Shown: positions 1-7,758 of the stretch, piece after piece
How positions within the stretch are numbered: position 1 is the stretch's first letter
How the letters are laid out: the number at the start of each line of letters is the position of its first letter
DNA from: Sphingobacterium cellulitidis
Lineage (GTDB): Bacteria; Bacteroidota; Bacteroidia; Sphingobacteriales; Sphingobacteriaceae
Assembly (NCBI GenBank): GCA_002245855.1
Contig: NOUX01000006.1
Span: forward strand, 62,001 to 126,000
DNA length: 64,000 nt
Reading direction: 5' to 3'
Translations under genes and position numbers: made by a program
The notes under the pieces: model-generated
Told to the model about the DNA's origin: nothing
The model's input: only the letters and a program-made list of their open reading frames with translations
Database searches by the model: none

Positions 1-2
1 GG

Positions 3-242
3 ATGATGGGTTTACTTTGTGTAGTTGAAACTGAGGATTTGTTACAAACGGAATTGGGAAGAAAAATTTGTCTTGGATTAGGAGTTTTTTGGTTCATCAG
101 ATTAATCTTTCAACTCTTTATTTACCCTTCTTTGCTCTGGAAAGGGAAAAAATTCGAAACAGTTATTCATGTTCTGGCGATATTATTTTGGTCTTTCCTC
201 GCTTACAGCTTCCTCAGGGGATATTTTACCCCTAATCCTTAA
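3..242 (+). CDS. C-terminal part of a small integral membrane protein (5' truncated by window edge)
   Basis: Seventy-nine residues are visible, with two hydrophobic segments (about residues 23-41 and 55-72) separated by a short basic loop with a GKKFE sequence. The reading frame is open to the left edge, so the real start may lie outside the window, and the ATG at 3 need not be used. The protein ends in a short polar tail, RGYFTPNP. No family is recognised. A location in the inner membrane is inferred from hydrophobicity only. Confidence 0.5.
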   Translation: MMGLLCVVETEDLLQTELGRKICLGLGVFWFIRLIFQLFIYPSLLWKGKKFETVIHVLAILFWSFLAYSFLRGYFTPNP

Positions 243-340
243 CTTCTGAAATACTAATTTGTGTTCTTGTTATTATTAGCTATCGCTTTCATTTATTTTA
301 TCTAATTAATTGTTGTTCAAACATTTTTTCATATTTTGCT

Positions 341-380
341 TTTGGGTAATTGTAACTTTTTGTAAATTTGTAGCTACAAA
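341..380 (+). promoter_or_regulatory. Bacteroidota promoter with overlapping palindrome, upstream of the 85-aa membrane protein
   Basis: TTTG at 341-344, an 18-nt spacer and TAAATTTG at 363-370 match the -33/-7 consensus TTTG...TAnnTTTG. The last four bases of the -7 element open a perfect 14-bp palindrome, TTTGTAGCTACAAA (367-380), which would cover the start of transcription. That is a position suited to a repressor. A leader of about 70 nt would follow before the ATG at 450. Confidence 0.55.
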
Positions 381-449
381 ATGAGAACTAATTCTTAGAT
401 TTAATAAATAGTTTACAGAGACGAATCAATTACTTAAAATTTAAGCATC

Positions 450-707
450 ATGGAAAGTAATAGAAACATAGGAGATACATTAAAAGACTTAACGATTCAA
501 CGTAAAGTTTCTGTTGCCATTATATTCGGTGGACTCTTGGCAATGTCTATGTTAATTGCTACCGTTGGACTTTTTGTTAAGCAAGATAAAAGTCTGATGC
601 TATCTGTACTAGTTGTGGCAACCATTATGGCTATCATCCCTAGTGTCTTAAAATTGATCAAAATCAATGCACTTCTTAAAACCAGAATGCAATACTTCAG
701 ATCATAA
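450..707 (+). CDS. Small two-helix membrane protein of unknown function
   Basis: The 85-residue protein has a polar N-terminus (about 20 residues), two hydrophobic helices (about 21-43 and 49-70) and a basic C-terminal tail with KTRMQYF. It has its own promoter (341-370) and a leader of some 70 nt, so it is probably a single-gene unit; the downstream neighbours are on the other strand. No domain family is recognised with confidence. The topology suggests a hairpin in the cytoplasmic membrane with both ends in the cytoplasm. Confidence 0.6.
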   Translation: MESNRNIGDTLKDLTIQRKVSVAIIFGGLLAMSMLIATVGLFVKQDKSLMLSVLVVATIMAIIPSVLKLIKINALLKTRMQYFRS

Positions 708-776
708 AATCAGAAACCTCTTTTACTTTTCTTATTTAATATATATTTAGGCTTTTCCTATCCTAATTCTTTAACC

Positions 777-1670
777 CTATCCCTCTTTTGGTATTGTACT
801 GAAATATAGTGGCTGTTTGTCCTTTAGAATATTCCCGCTTTTATCAGAAGGGAGTAATGTAAGGTTTCCGTTCATTTCATCTACTTGGTAAACAAAATAG
901 TTATCCCCTTTATTTAGTCCTGCTACATTATTTCCAGCATCTGTTATAGGAATTAAAACCGTATTGTTATCCAGATAGCTTACCTCCAATTCTACCTCTT
1001 CATTCAATAGCAAAAAATCCTGGTCTTCTGCGAAAAATAGGTTCAATCCATTCTTAACATAAGAAGGCGGTGTACCATATTTTGCAGCTTGGCTAATCTG
1101 ACTTAAGGATTTTCCTTTGATGGCATCGGATTTCTTCATTACTAATGGTTGACCAATGAATTCGGGGTTGAATTTTGGAGTCGTAGAGTTAGGATCTAAC
1201 CATTCGTCAAAAATGCCTACCTCGAATGAAAAAGGGGCATTCTCCTTAAAAAGCAAGTAAGGTTCCGAAATTTGAGAATTTCCGGATTTAGCAACAAGCT
1301 TCTCTTCCAAGAAAACCGAATACTCCGAATCATTATATCCTATATTGATTGCTTCCAGATCTTTGGGATTATCATATTGGAAAGACAAAGTCAATGAAAC
1401 TGAATTTCCATTTTCTTGAACTTGTAAGGATTTATTCTTGAAAGGCGTTAGCTCTTCAACCCAATTTATTTCCTTGTTCTTTAGTTTTAAAAGTTCTTCT
1501 GTTTTAGAAACATCCTGTTCTTCACTCGTAGAAATTAAATTATGTTGAGTAATGACAACCTCTTTTTTTTGTGGGTCAATAGAAATTATTGCTTTTTCTG
1601 CAACAAGGGTAGGTTGTTCGCGCATGAAGAACGTACCGATAATAATAAAGAATATTTTTACTTCATTCAT
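777..1670 (-). CDS. Uncharacterised protein, last gene of a four-gene minus-strand cluster
   Basis: 297 residues. A short hydrophobic stretch near the N-terminus (about residues 4-15, VKIFFIIIGTFF) could be an uncleaved anchor or a weak signal. The rest is acidic, polar and probably beta-rich. No family is recognised. A second in-frame ATG lies at residue 16 (1625) and would remove the hydrophobic stretch, so the start is uncertain. It lies 27 bp after the 175-aa gene in what looks like one transcription unit read from 2999 down to 777. Confidence 0.55.
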   Translation of the reverse strand: MNEVKIFFIIIGTFFMREQPTLVAEKAIISIDPQKKEVVITQHNLISTSEEQDVSKTEELLKLKNKEINWVEELTPFKNKSLQVQENGNSVSLTLSFQYDNPKDLEAINIGYNDSEYSVFLEEKLVAKSGNSQISEPYLLFKENAPFSFEVGIFDEWLDPNSTTPKFNPEFIGQPLVMKKSDAIKGKSLSQISQAAKYGTPPSYVKNGLNLFFAEDQDFLLLNEEVELEVSYLDNNTVLIPITDAGNNVAGLNKGDNYFVYQVDEMNGNLTLLPSDKSGNILKDKQPLYFSTIPKEG

Positions 1671-1697
1671 TTCTCGTAGGAATCTATTAAGATATAT

Positions 1698-2225
1698 CTA
1701 TTGTAAACTATTTGACAAATTTTCGAACATCGCATTGGCTTCCGCTAATGTGTCTGAGTCAATTTCAGTTGTACGATTAAATCGGGTTAAGCGACCTTGT
1801 TTGTCGGAAATTTGAATGTAGGCCATTACTGTTTTATCGCCCCATAAATAATCAAAGATAAATGCCTTTCCCGTGTCATTATTATCCGTATGTGCTGCCA
1901 AATCCTTTATCCAAGCTAACATGGGGAGGATTTCTGAATAATTCTCCGAAAACTGAAGCCCTAATAAATACCAATGACCATCTTGATAAACCTGTTTAGC
2001 ACCAATATGATTATCTTCTAAGATATCTTGCAGGATGTCCCCATTGCTGGGAACATGATAAGCTGGGATATTCTTGAGTTCTGTTTTTGAATACATTTCT
2101 CTAGAATCCCACCAATCCAACCAGTTAGAATTTAACGTACTAGCAATTGGTCTAGCCTTTAGGAATCCATCCAAATTCTCTTTCGAAATCCTGACTTTAA
2201 TATACAATGAACATTGTTCTGACAT
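1698..2225 (-). CDS. Uncharacterised cytoplasmic protein (175 aa)
   Basis: A soluble acidic protein with no signal peptide or membrane segment. Tryptophan and tyrosine cluster in the first half (NWLDWWDSREMY at about residues 34-45) and around GHWYLLGLQF. The C-terminal 25 residues (EIDSDTLAEANAMFENL) look like an amphipathic helix. The start ATG at 2225 lies 10 bp after the DUF3592 gene, which supports co-transcription. I do not recognise a family. The size and composition would fit a small cytoplasmic partner or immunity-type protein, but nothing in the sequence proves this. Confidence 0.6.
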   Translation of the reverse strand: MSEQCSLYIKVRISKENLDGFLKARPIASTLNSNWLDWWDSREMYSKTELKNIPAYHVPSNGDILQDILEDNHIGAKQVYQDGHWYLLGLQFSENYSEILPMLAWIKDLAAHTDNNDTGKAFIFDYLWGDKTVMAYIQISDKQGRLTRFNRTTEIDSDTLAEANAMFENLSNSLQ

Positions 2226-2235
2226 ATCTTTAAAT

Positions 2236-2658
2236 TTAAATCAAACCATATTTGAATAACACGTAACCGCCTCCAATTGTTATCATGGGTAGTGCAAATA
2301 TCATTAATATAAGCGTTGCAAGGTGTATACCCCAATAGGAAACAATACGGGCAGACTGTGGGTCAGAAGCCTCAAATACAACTGGAACCTGTTCTCCAAT
2401 TTTATATGTTGCTGGATTGGAACGAAAGTTTGGGCTATAAGAGAAGGTCTTATCCTTATATTTTATCTCCATCAGCGGTTGATATAAAATCGAACTGCCT
2501 CTATCGTCTCTCGAAGTTACTAATCTATTTTCAATAACTGTAGCATCGCCATAGATTGCCGTTGCCATCATCTTTTTGGTCTTCATATACTGAGCAATGG
2601 AAAACCCTAATAATACTAGCCCTAAAATAAGTAGGGTCCAATGGATTGCTGCTGACAT
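2236..2658 (-). CDS. DUF3592-type membrane protein
   Basis: 140 residues with an N-terminal transmembrane helix (about 5-22), a central extracytoplasmic beta domain containing YQPLMEIKYKD and GEQVPVVFEASDPQSARI, and a C-terminal helix (about 110-135). This helix-beta domain-helix layout, with the G-x-x-V-x-V-x-x-x-x-x-x-P pattern, is that of the DUF3592 family, whose function is unknown. It starts 2 bp after the end of the DUF4870-type gene, so translation is probably coupled. Confidence 0.7.
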   Translation of the reverse strand: MSAAIHWTLLILGLVLLGFSIAQYMKTKKMMATAIYGDATVIENRLVTSRDDRGSSILYQPLMEIKYKDKTFSYSPNFRSNPATYKIGEQVPVVFEASDPQSARIVSYWGIHLATLILMIFALPMITIGGGYVLFKYGLI

Positions 2659-2660
2659 AA

Positions 2661-2999
2661 TTACTTTTTTCTAGGGTTATCAATAAAATCAAATTTATTC
2701 ATGAAGTATTCTCCAATGAATGGGAGCGGTTTCTCCACATTGTTAATAGCATGAAGAATGCCAACTATCATTAAAATGAAGATTAATAAACTACATAAAT
2801 TGAAAATAAAGGCAACCGATGGGGCCACTGCCATCAGGATAGCCAAAATCAGAACAAAAATGAAGGAGCAAATAATCAAACCTAAACCTTGTTTTAAATG
2901 ATAGCTACTGAATTGATCGCGATGATCTTTCCCAGCAAAATATGCTAGTAACCATAATATACCTAAATAGCTTAGTACTGCTTGACCTTTAGAACTCAT
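2661..2999 (-). CDS. DUF4870-type (Tic20-like) four-helix membrane protein
   Basis: 112 residues. It opens with GQAVLSYLGILWLLAYF, followed by the typical phrase FSSYHLKQGLGL and two long hydrophobic segments, and ends in a short basic tail. This is the DUF4870/Tic20-like pattern, in which the helix after HLKQG carries conserved small residues. The function is unknown. It is the first gene of the 2999-777 minus-strand cluster; the divergent spacer to the TPR/HTH gene holds an operator-like repeat at 3145-3169. Confidence 0.7.
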   Translation of the reverse strand: MSSKGQAVLSYLGILWLLAYFAGKDHRDQFSSYHLKQGLGLIICSFIFVLILAILMAVAPSVAFIFNLCSLLIFILMIVGILHAINNVEKPLPFIGEYFMNKFDFIDNPRKK

Positions 3000-3144
3000 G
3001 ATATCCGCGTTTATATTTGATATGTAAAAATACCGACCTAATTCCTGCTGAATTATCCGCCGATTTTATCTCAATTTAAATTTGCTAAACTTTCATCAAA
3101 AGGATAACTATCTAATCAACACAATTCGTATACATGCCTTAAAA

Positions 3145-3169
3145 CTTGTATATACAAAGTATATACAAG
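3145..3169. promoter_or_regulatory. Operator-like repeat: perfect 10-bp inverted repeat with two GTATATAC octamers
   Basis: CTTGTATATA (3145-3154) and its exact reverse complement TATATACAAG (3160-3169) flank CAAAG. Read another way, the palindromic octamer GTATATAC occurs twice, 11 bp apart (3148 and 3159), one helical turn. It lies in the divergent spacer between the genes starting at 2999 (minus) and 3296 (plus). A dimeric regulator binding two turns is a reasonable inference; the regulator is unknown. The rest of the 3000-3295 spacer shows no clear gene. Confidence 0.45.
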
Positions 3170-3295
3170 AAACATAAGTATCTGGAAGTTAGGTTAATAT
3201 ATCCTTGGCTAGGTTTTTGATTCTTTCCAAATCGGACTATTCTTTCAAAAAAAAGTAATAGATTGCCAATACCAATTTTCGAGTAATTTATCCAT

Positions 3296-5104
3296 ATGAG
3301 AAACATTCTGATCATTGTACTTTTGCTAATTACCTTTTCTGGCTTTGGTCAAAGCTTGCTTAATGGCACACAGGAAGTAATTAATCAGGTCGAGGCTTTG
3401 AACCTGAAAAATCAGGATGACAAATCCTTGGACCTCCTTAATCAAGCCTTAAAGAACCCTGCAAATGGTCCTGATGATATTATCTACCTGAATACCTATA
3501 AAAGTGGAATATTCTTAGAAAGAGACAGTTTGAAATTAGGAAGTGCAACCGTTGACCTGGTTATTGATCAGATTGATAATACCAATAATCCTGTCACAAA
3601 AGCAATGGCTTTGCGGGCAAGGGCATTCATGAATAGTTATCTGAATTTAACCGATCAAGTGGTAAAGGATTCACAAGAAGCTCTGAAGCTCTTAGAAAAC
3701 GAAAAGAATGTAGACCATCTCAAATATTATTTCAATTATCTCATCTATGCATCCTATACGGGTTGGGATGAAAATAATAAAATGGAGCATTATATCCGAG
3801 AGTGTGATAAATACGCCCAAAAGACAGATAATAAAAATTACATCGCGAATGTGCAACTCGGATATGCGAGTGTGTACTTAAACAAGTATAGAAAGTCGAA
3901 AGATAAAAAGGATATAGACAGTAATTTCTTCTATTTGCAAAGAGCTTATCAGTTATTTGAGGAGTTTCCTTCTAAGGTGAGTAGCAATACCTTGGTTGTT
4001 GCCGCTATCAACCTTGCTAATTACTATTTGGAATATGACAATGGGCCAATCGCTAAGCGCAAGGAATTGGCATATAAATATCTTGATGAGGCGGAAGTGG
4101 AATTGAAGAATGAACGCGCCAGGTTCAGTAGATGGATCAATATTTATGGAATCAAGAGTGACTTTGCGGTCAAGGAAGGAAATATCGCACTAGCTGAACA
4201 ATACCTTATTGAGGGGGTAAGTAAGCTGGATTCCAGAAGAGATAATTCCCTGTTCAGGTTGGAATATCTACTCTTTAAACATCTAGCAGACCTTTCCGAA
4301 AAGAAAGGCGACATCAAATCGGCCTTGAATTATCAGAAAAAATCAGAAAGTGTTCTCAAACAAAATTTCGATCAGCAACAAATTACCAATACCCAGAAGC
4401 TAGAAATTCAATACGAAACCGAAAAGAAAGATCAGCAACTTAAACTATTGGGAGAAACAGCTGATTTGAGGCAGAGACAAAATTATCTATATGGCGGTTT
4501 GGCAATCTTGGCCACATTAGGTCTAGCCTTTATGTTTAGGTCTTACCATTTTAAGCTACGATATTCCATCGAACGCGAAAAGAAATTAGCCTTGGAAAAA
4601 GAAGATGCAGAACAGAACGCTGAGATGCAAGTTCGCCTAGAAAGGGAGGAACAAGCTCGTTTGAAAGCCGAACAGGACCTACTGGAACTGAAACATCAAC
4701 AACTACAAAAGGAAGCTCTTGCAAACTCATTGATTATTGAGCATAAGAATGACATGCTGAAGCAGATCCAATCCAAACTTCAAGATGGTGACCCACGTGA
4801 TATTCAAAAGTTATTGCGTGAAGAGACTCTACTGAATGCTGATTTTGAAGATATTAAATGGCAAATTCAACAATTGCACCCGACATTCTTCTCGCAATTG
4901 ATAGAAAAGGCCAATCAAAAACTTACTCCATTGGATCTTAGGTATTGCGCTTATATTTATTTACAGATGTCGACCAAACAGATCGCTCAGGTATTGCATG
5001 TAGAAGCACAATCTGTACGGATGTTCAAGTATAGACTCAAACAAAAGTTTGGACTTTCCAAGGAAAGTGACCTGGAGTCTTTCTTGCAGGAAGTGGGATC
5101 CTAA
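3296..5104 (+). CDS. TPR-repeat membrane regulator with C-terminal helix-turn-helix
   Basis: 602 residues: signal peptide or N-terminal anchor (1-18, ending SGFGQ), a periplasmic helical region with TPR-like pairs (about 25-390), one transmembrane helix (about 399-416), a charged coiled coil (about 425-490), and a C-terminal DNA-binding region (about 543-595) with MSTKQIAQVLHVEAQSVRMFKYRLKQKF, similar to LuxR/GerE-type HTH. Proteins of this design are common in Bacteroidota and are thought to carry a signal across the inner membrane straight to DNA without a phosphorelay. The BNR lipoprotein follows after 10 bp and is probably co-transcribed. Confidence 0.75.
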   Translation: MRNILIIVLLLITFSGFGQSLLNGTQEVINQVEALNLKNQDDKSLDLLNQALKNPANGPDDIIYLNTYKSGIFLERDSLKLGSATVDLVIDQIDNTNNPVTKAMALRARAFMNSYLNLTDQVVKDSQEALKLLENEKNVDHLKYYFNYLIYASYTGWDENNKMEHYIRECDKYAQKTDNKNYIANVQLGYASVYLNKYRKSKDKKDIDSNFFYLQRAYQLFEEFPSKVSSNTLVVAAINLANYYLEYDNGPIAKRKELAYKYLDEAEVELKNERARFSRWINIYGIKSDFAVKEGNIALAEQYLIEGVSKLDSRRDNSLFRLEYLLFKHLADLSEKKGDIKSALNYQKKSESVLKQNFDQQQITNTQKLEIQYETEKKDQQLKLLGETADLRQRQNYLYGGLAILATLGLAFMFRSYHFKLRYSIEREKKLALEKEDAEQNAEMQVRLEREEQARLKAEQDLLELKHQQLQKEALANSLIIEHKNDMLKQIQSKLQDGDPRDIQKLLREETLLNADFEDIKWQIQQLHPTFFSQLIEKANQKLTPLDLRYCAYIYLQMSTKQIAQVLHVEAQSVRMFKYRLKQKFGLSKESDLESFLQEVGS

Positions 5105-5114
5105 ACTAAAGCTT

Positions 5115-6311
5115 ATGAATTGGCATAAAATCAAAAGTAATTTTAGAACAGTGCTTGTCACAAGCCTATTTGTCCCTGTTCTTCATGCTTGTCAAGCACA
5201 AGAGAAGAACCACTATGTTCCTGTTCTGGAGGTTCCTGAATTGACGGAGGGCGAACCGAATGGATATGATATTGCCTTTCAACCTACAAAAATCAAAAAC
5301 CTGGCAAACGATACTGAGGCAGAAATTCTATTTCAAAATGATGAACTTTCTTTTGGCTTTTTCAATGATGTCCTCTTTACCAATCCGCAACAAGGCTTGA
5401 TTGTTGGAGGAACGAGGTTAGCTATTCGTACTACGCTAAATGGCGGCAAAAACTGGAGGGCTTATGATTTTTCTAGATTTGCCAATGCCTTCCATAGCAC
5501 CGCCCAGACCAAAGATCATGTTTATGTACTGGGTGAAAGTAAGTATGTTTTTAGGAGCAACAAGCAGTTTGAAAACTGGGAAGTCTTTGATTGCAAGGAT
5601 CTCTATCCAGACGCAGAAAGTATTACCTGGTATAAGCTGCGTTTTCTCAATGATAACTTTGGGATAGCAGTTGGAGAAAGAAAAGATAAGCTTGAGCCCT
5701 TAATGATGTTGACCAAGAATGCTGGTAAATCCTGGGAATCTGTAAGCTTGAATGATAGTCTCCTGAATAATAAATCTTGGATTGATATTACAATATTGGA
5801 TACGCTAAACTGGTTGGTCTTGGATGCTGCCATTGGTTCTCCATTTTATACTGCTGATGCAGGAAAAACCTGGTCAGATTATACTTCACCATTACAGACC
5901 AATGTAGATGCAACATTGAGGTCCTTATGGATGGTCAACCCCAAGGAATTGTACGGTGTTGGATCTCGCTCATTTTGGAGATCAACAGATTTTGGAAAGA
6001 ATTGGATGCGCTTAGATATCTCTAAACCTTTCAATCCAATCGAAGATTATAACGAAGGTGATTATTTAGTCTTTACTGATATCAGTGGGATTGATGATGA
6101 TATTTATTTAACCAGTACTGCTGATTACATTGACGATGGTCGATATGCATTTGCTTATAAATTTGATAGAGCAAGTGAATTATTGAAACCAATCTTACTT
6201 TCAGATACGGCTGCTTTCATTGGAGATTCACACGCGATTTATGCTTTAGATAAAGAGAATATTTTCATCATGGATCGCGATAAGCTATATCGGGTCAAGG
6301 ATAAGAATTAA
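5115..6311 (+). CDS. BNR/Asp-box repeat lipoprotein (Ycf48-like propeller)
   Basis: 398 residues with a lipoprotein signal ending LHAC (Cys26). It has at least four Asp-box-like turns of the form G-x-x-W: NGGKNW, NAGKSW, DAGKTW and DFGKNW. These mark a beta-propeller of the BNR/sialidase or Ycf48-like type, but no catalytic residues of sialidases can be recognised. The ATG at 5115 is chosen because it gives a proper lipoprotein signal; a longer frame from 5049 would overlap the upstream gene. It is probably a surface or periplasmic binding or assembly protein made together with the TPR/HTH regulator. Confidence 0.7.
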   Translation: MNWHKIKSNFRTVLVTSLFVPVLHACQAQEKNHYVPVLEVPELTEGEPNGYDIAFQPTKIKNLANDTEAEILFQNDELSFGFFNDVLFTNPQQGLIVGGTRLAIRTTLNGGKNWRAYDFSRFANAFHSTAQTKDHVYVLGESKYVFRSNKQFENWEVFDCKDLYPDAESITWYKLRFLNDNFGIAVGERKDKLEPLMMLTKNAGKSWESVSLNDSLLNNKSWIDITILDTLNWLVLDAAIGSPFYTADAGKTWSDYTSPLQTNVDATLRSLWMVNPKELYGVGSRSFWRSTDFGKNWMRLDISKPFNPIEDYNEGDYLVFTDISGIDDDIYLTSTADYIDDGRYAFAYKFDRASELLKPILLSDTAAFIGDSHAIYALDKENIFIMDRDKLYRVKDKN

Positions 6312-6318
6312 GACCTAA

Positions 6319-6347
6319 GAAAAAAAAGGAGGCTATTCAGCCTCCTT
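6319..6347 (-). terminator. Intrinsic terminator of the susCD-like unit
   Basis: AAGGAGGCT (6326-6334), loop ATTC, AGCCTCCTT (6339-6347). The A run at 6319-6327 becomes the U tract when read on the minus strand, so it ends transcription from the SusD-like gene. Confidence 0.75.
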
Positions 6348-6370
6348 AGAACATAAATTGTTTATTGTAC

Positions 6371-7747
6371 TTAGTAACCAGGGTTCTGAGTTAATCCACC
6401 GCCCAAGGAAATTTGAGCCGTTGGAATTGGGTATATCATATACTCTGCTTTGCTAAGGCTTTTGTATTTCTTCAAGGCCAATTTCGTTCTCACAAAATCA
6501 AACCAAGTCTCACCTTCAAACATCAGTTCGCGTTCTTTTTCCTCCTGTACAGCGGTGATAAAGTTCGCTAAGTTGCCAAACGATCCAATAGGCTTCGTCA
6601 CTCCAGCTCGGTCTTGCACCATTTTCAATGAGTTATATGCCGCTTGACTGACGCTATTATCAACTCTAGCTTTTGCCTCCGCATGAATCAGGTAAAGTTC
6701 TGCTAATCGAATTACAGTTACATTCTGACTTGCTGGCGAGAAATTAGGAAACTTGCCCATGAAGTAATTATTATTGCTTCCTTTCTTGATGGTGAAATCT
6801 TTCCTTTTATCTGCTTCTTCATACAGGTCTAAAACGGTGGAGTCCTTTGCAAAGAATAAGACTGATGCATTATCATTAGCTACTGAAGCTAAAGGATTGG
6901 TCGCTTGATCGTCGAATTGCAATTCGAAAATTGCTTCATTAGTGTTTTGAGTAGTCCATATTGTGCTATAATCCGAGACCAAACTGAAACCTCCTGAGTT
7001 AATGACCTCATTGGATAAATCCGCAGCTTTTTTATAATCATTCGTAAAGGATGCCTGGTAGAGATAAACCTTGGCTAACAAGGCCTTCGCTCCCCAATGG
7101 GAAGCTCTTCCGCGGGATTCATCGCCTGAATAGGGGTTTTCTTTAGGCAATGCAGCAATGGCATCGGTAAGGTCCTTTACGATTTGTGTATAGGTGTCTT
7201 CCTTTTTCGCCTGTGGCGTATTGAGATCATCTCCTTCTTTGGTGGCTGTTAATTTTAATGGAATTCTTTCAAATGCCCGAACCAGAAAGAAATAATTTAA
7301 TGCCCGTATAAACTTAGCTTCACCAACCAGGACCTTTTTCTTTTCATCTGAGATCATGGATGCATCCATATTCGGAACTTCTTCAATAACATTGTTTGCA
7401 GCATTGATTGTTGCATATAATGCCTGCCACATATTAGCTGTCCATGGATTGATTGCTTGAATTTCATGCGCGGCTATGGTTTCATATTCTGGATACACAG
7501 CTGAATGTCGAACATGCACGGCCGAAAATTCTGGAACAATCAAGGTGGATTGGCCCCATGAATAGGAATTCATCATGGACCGGTATGCTCCAATAACTGC
7601 CGCATTAGCATTCGTCTCGGAGTTGAAATATTCATCTTCGGTAATCTGACCTAAAGGGTCTTTATCTAGAAATTTGTTGCATGAACTCATGGAAATCGCT
7701 GTCAATGCAACGAAACATATGGATAATATTCTGTTTTTCATTTTCAT
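6371..7747 (-). CDS. SusD/RagB-family nutrient-binding outer membrane lipoprotein
   Basis: 458 residues with a lipoprotein signal (lipobox SMSSC) followed by the standard SusD opening NKFLDKDPLGQITEDEYFNSE. TPR-like helices with WxxxYATINAANNVIEEVP and FIRALNYFFLVRAFERIPL follow, and the C-terminus has RELMFEGETWFDFVRTK, all typical of the family. It sits on the cell surface as the lid of the SusC transporter encoded just upstream (11-bp gap). No glycosidase, sigma or anti-sigma gene is adjacent, so the substrate cannot be read from the context. Confidence 0.93.
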   Translation of the reverse strand: MKMKNRILSICFVALTAISMSSCNKFLDKDPLGQITEDEYFNSETNANAAVIGAYRSMMNSYSWGQSTLIVPEFSAVHVRHSAVYPEYETIAAHEIQAINPWTANMWQALYATINAANNVIEEVPNMDASMISDEKKKVLVGEAKFIRALNYFFLVRAFERIPLKLTATKEGDDLNTPQAKKEDTYTQIVKDLTDAIAALPKENPYSGDESRGRASHWGAKALLAKVYLYQASFTNDYKKAADLSNEVINSGGFSLVSDYSTIWTTQNTNEAIFELQFDDQATNPLASVANDNASVLFFAKDSTVLDLYEEADKRKDFTIKKGSNNNYFMGKFPNFSPASQNVTVIRLAELYLIHAEAKARVDNSVSQAAYNSLKMVQDRAGVTKPIGSFGNLANFITAVQEEKERELMFEGETWFDFVRTKLALKKYKSLSKAEYMIYPIPTAQISLGGGLTQNPGY

Positions 7748-7758
7748 ATTTGCGACCG

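Noticed and set aside
1552..1815. Plus-strand ORF spanning the 297-aa gene and the gap to its neighbour
   Set aside because: Largely antisense to two minus-strand genes that are better supported by spacing and composition.
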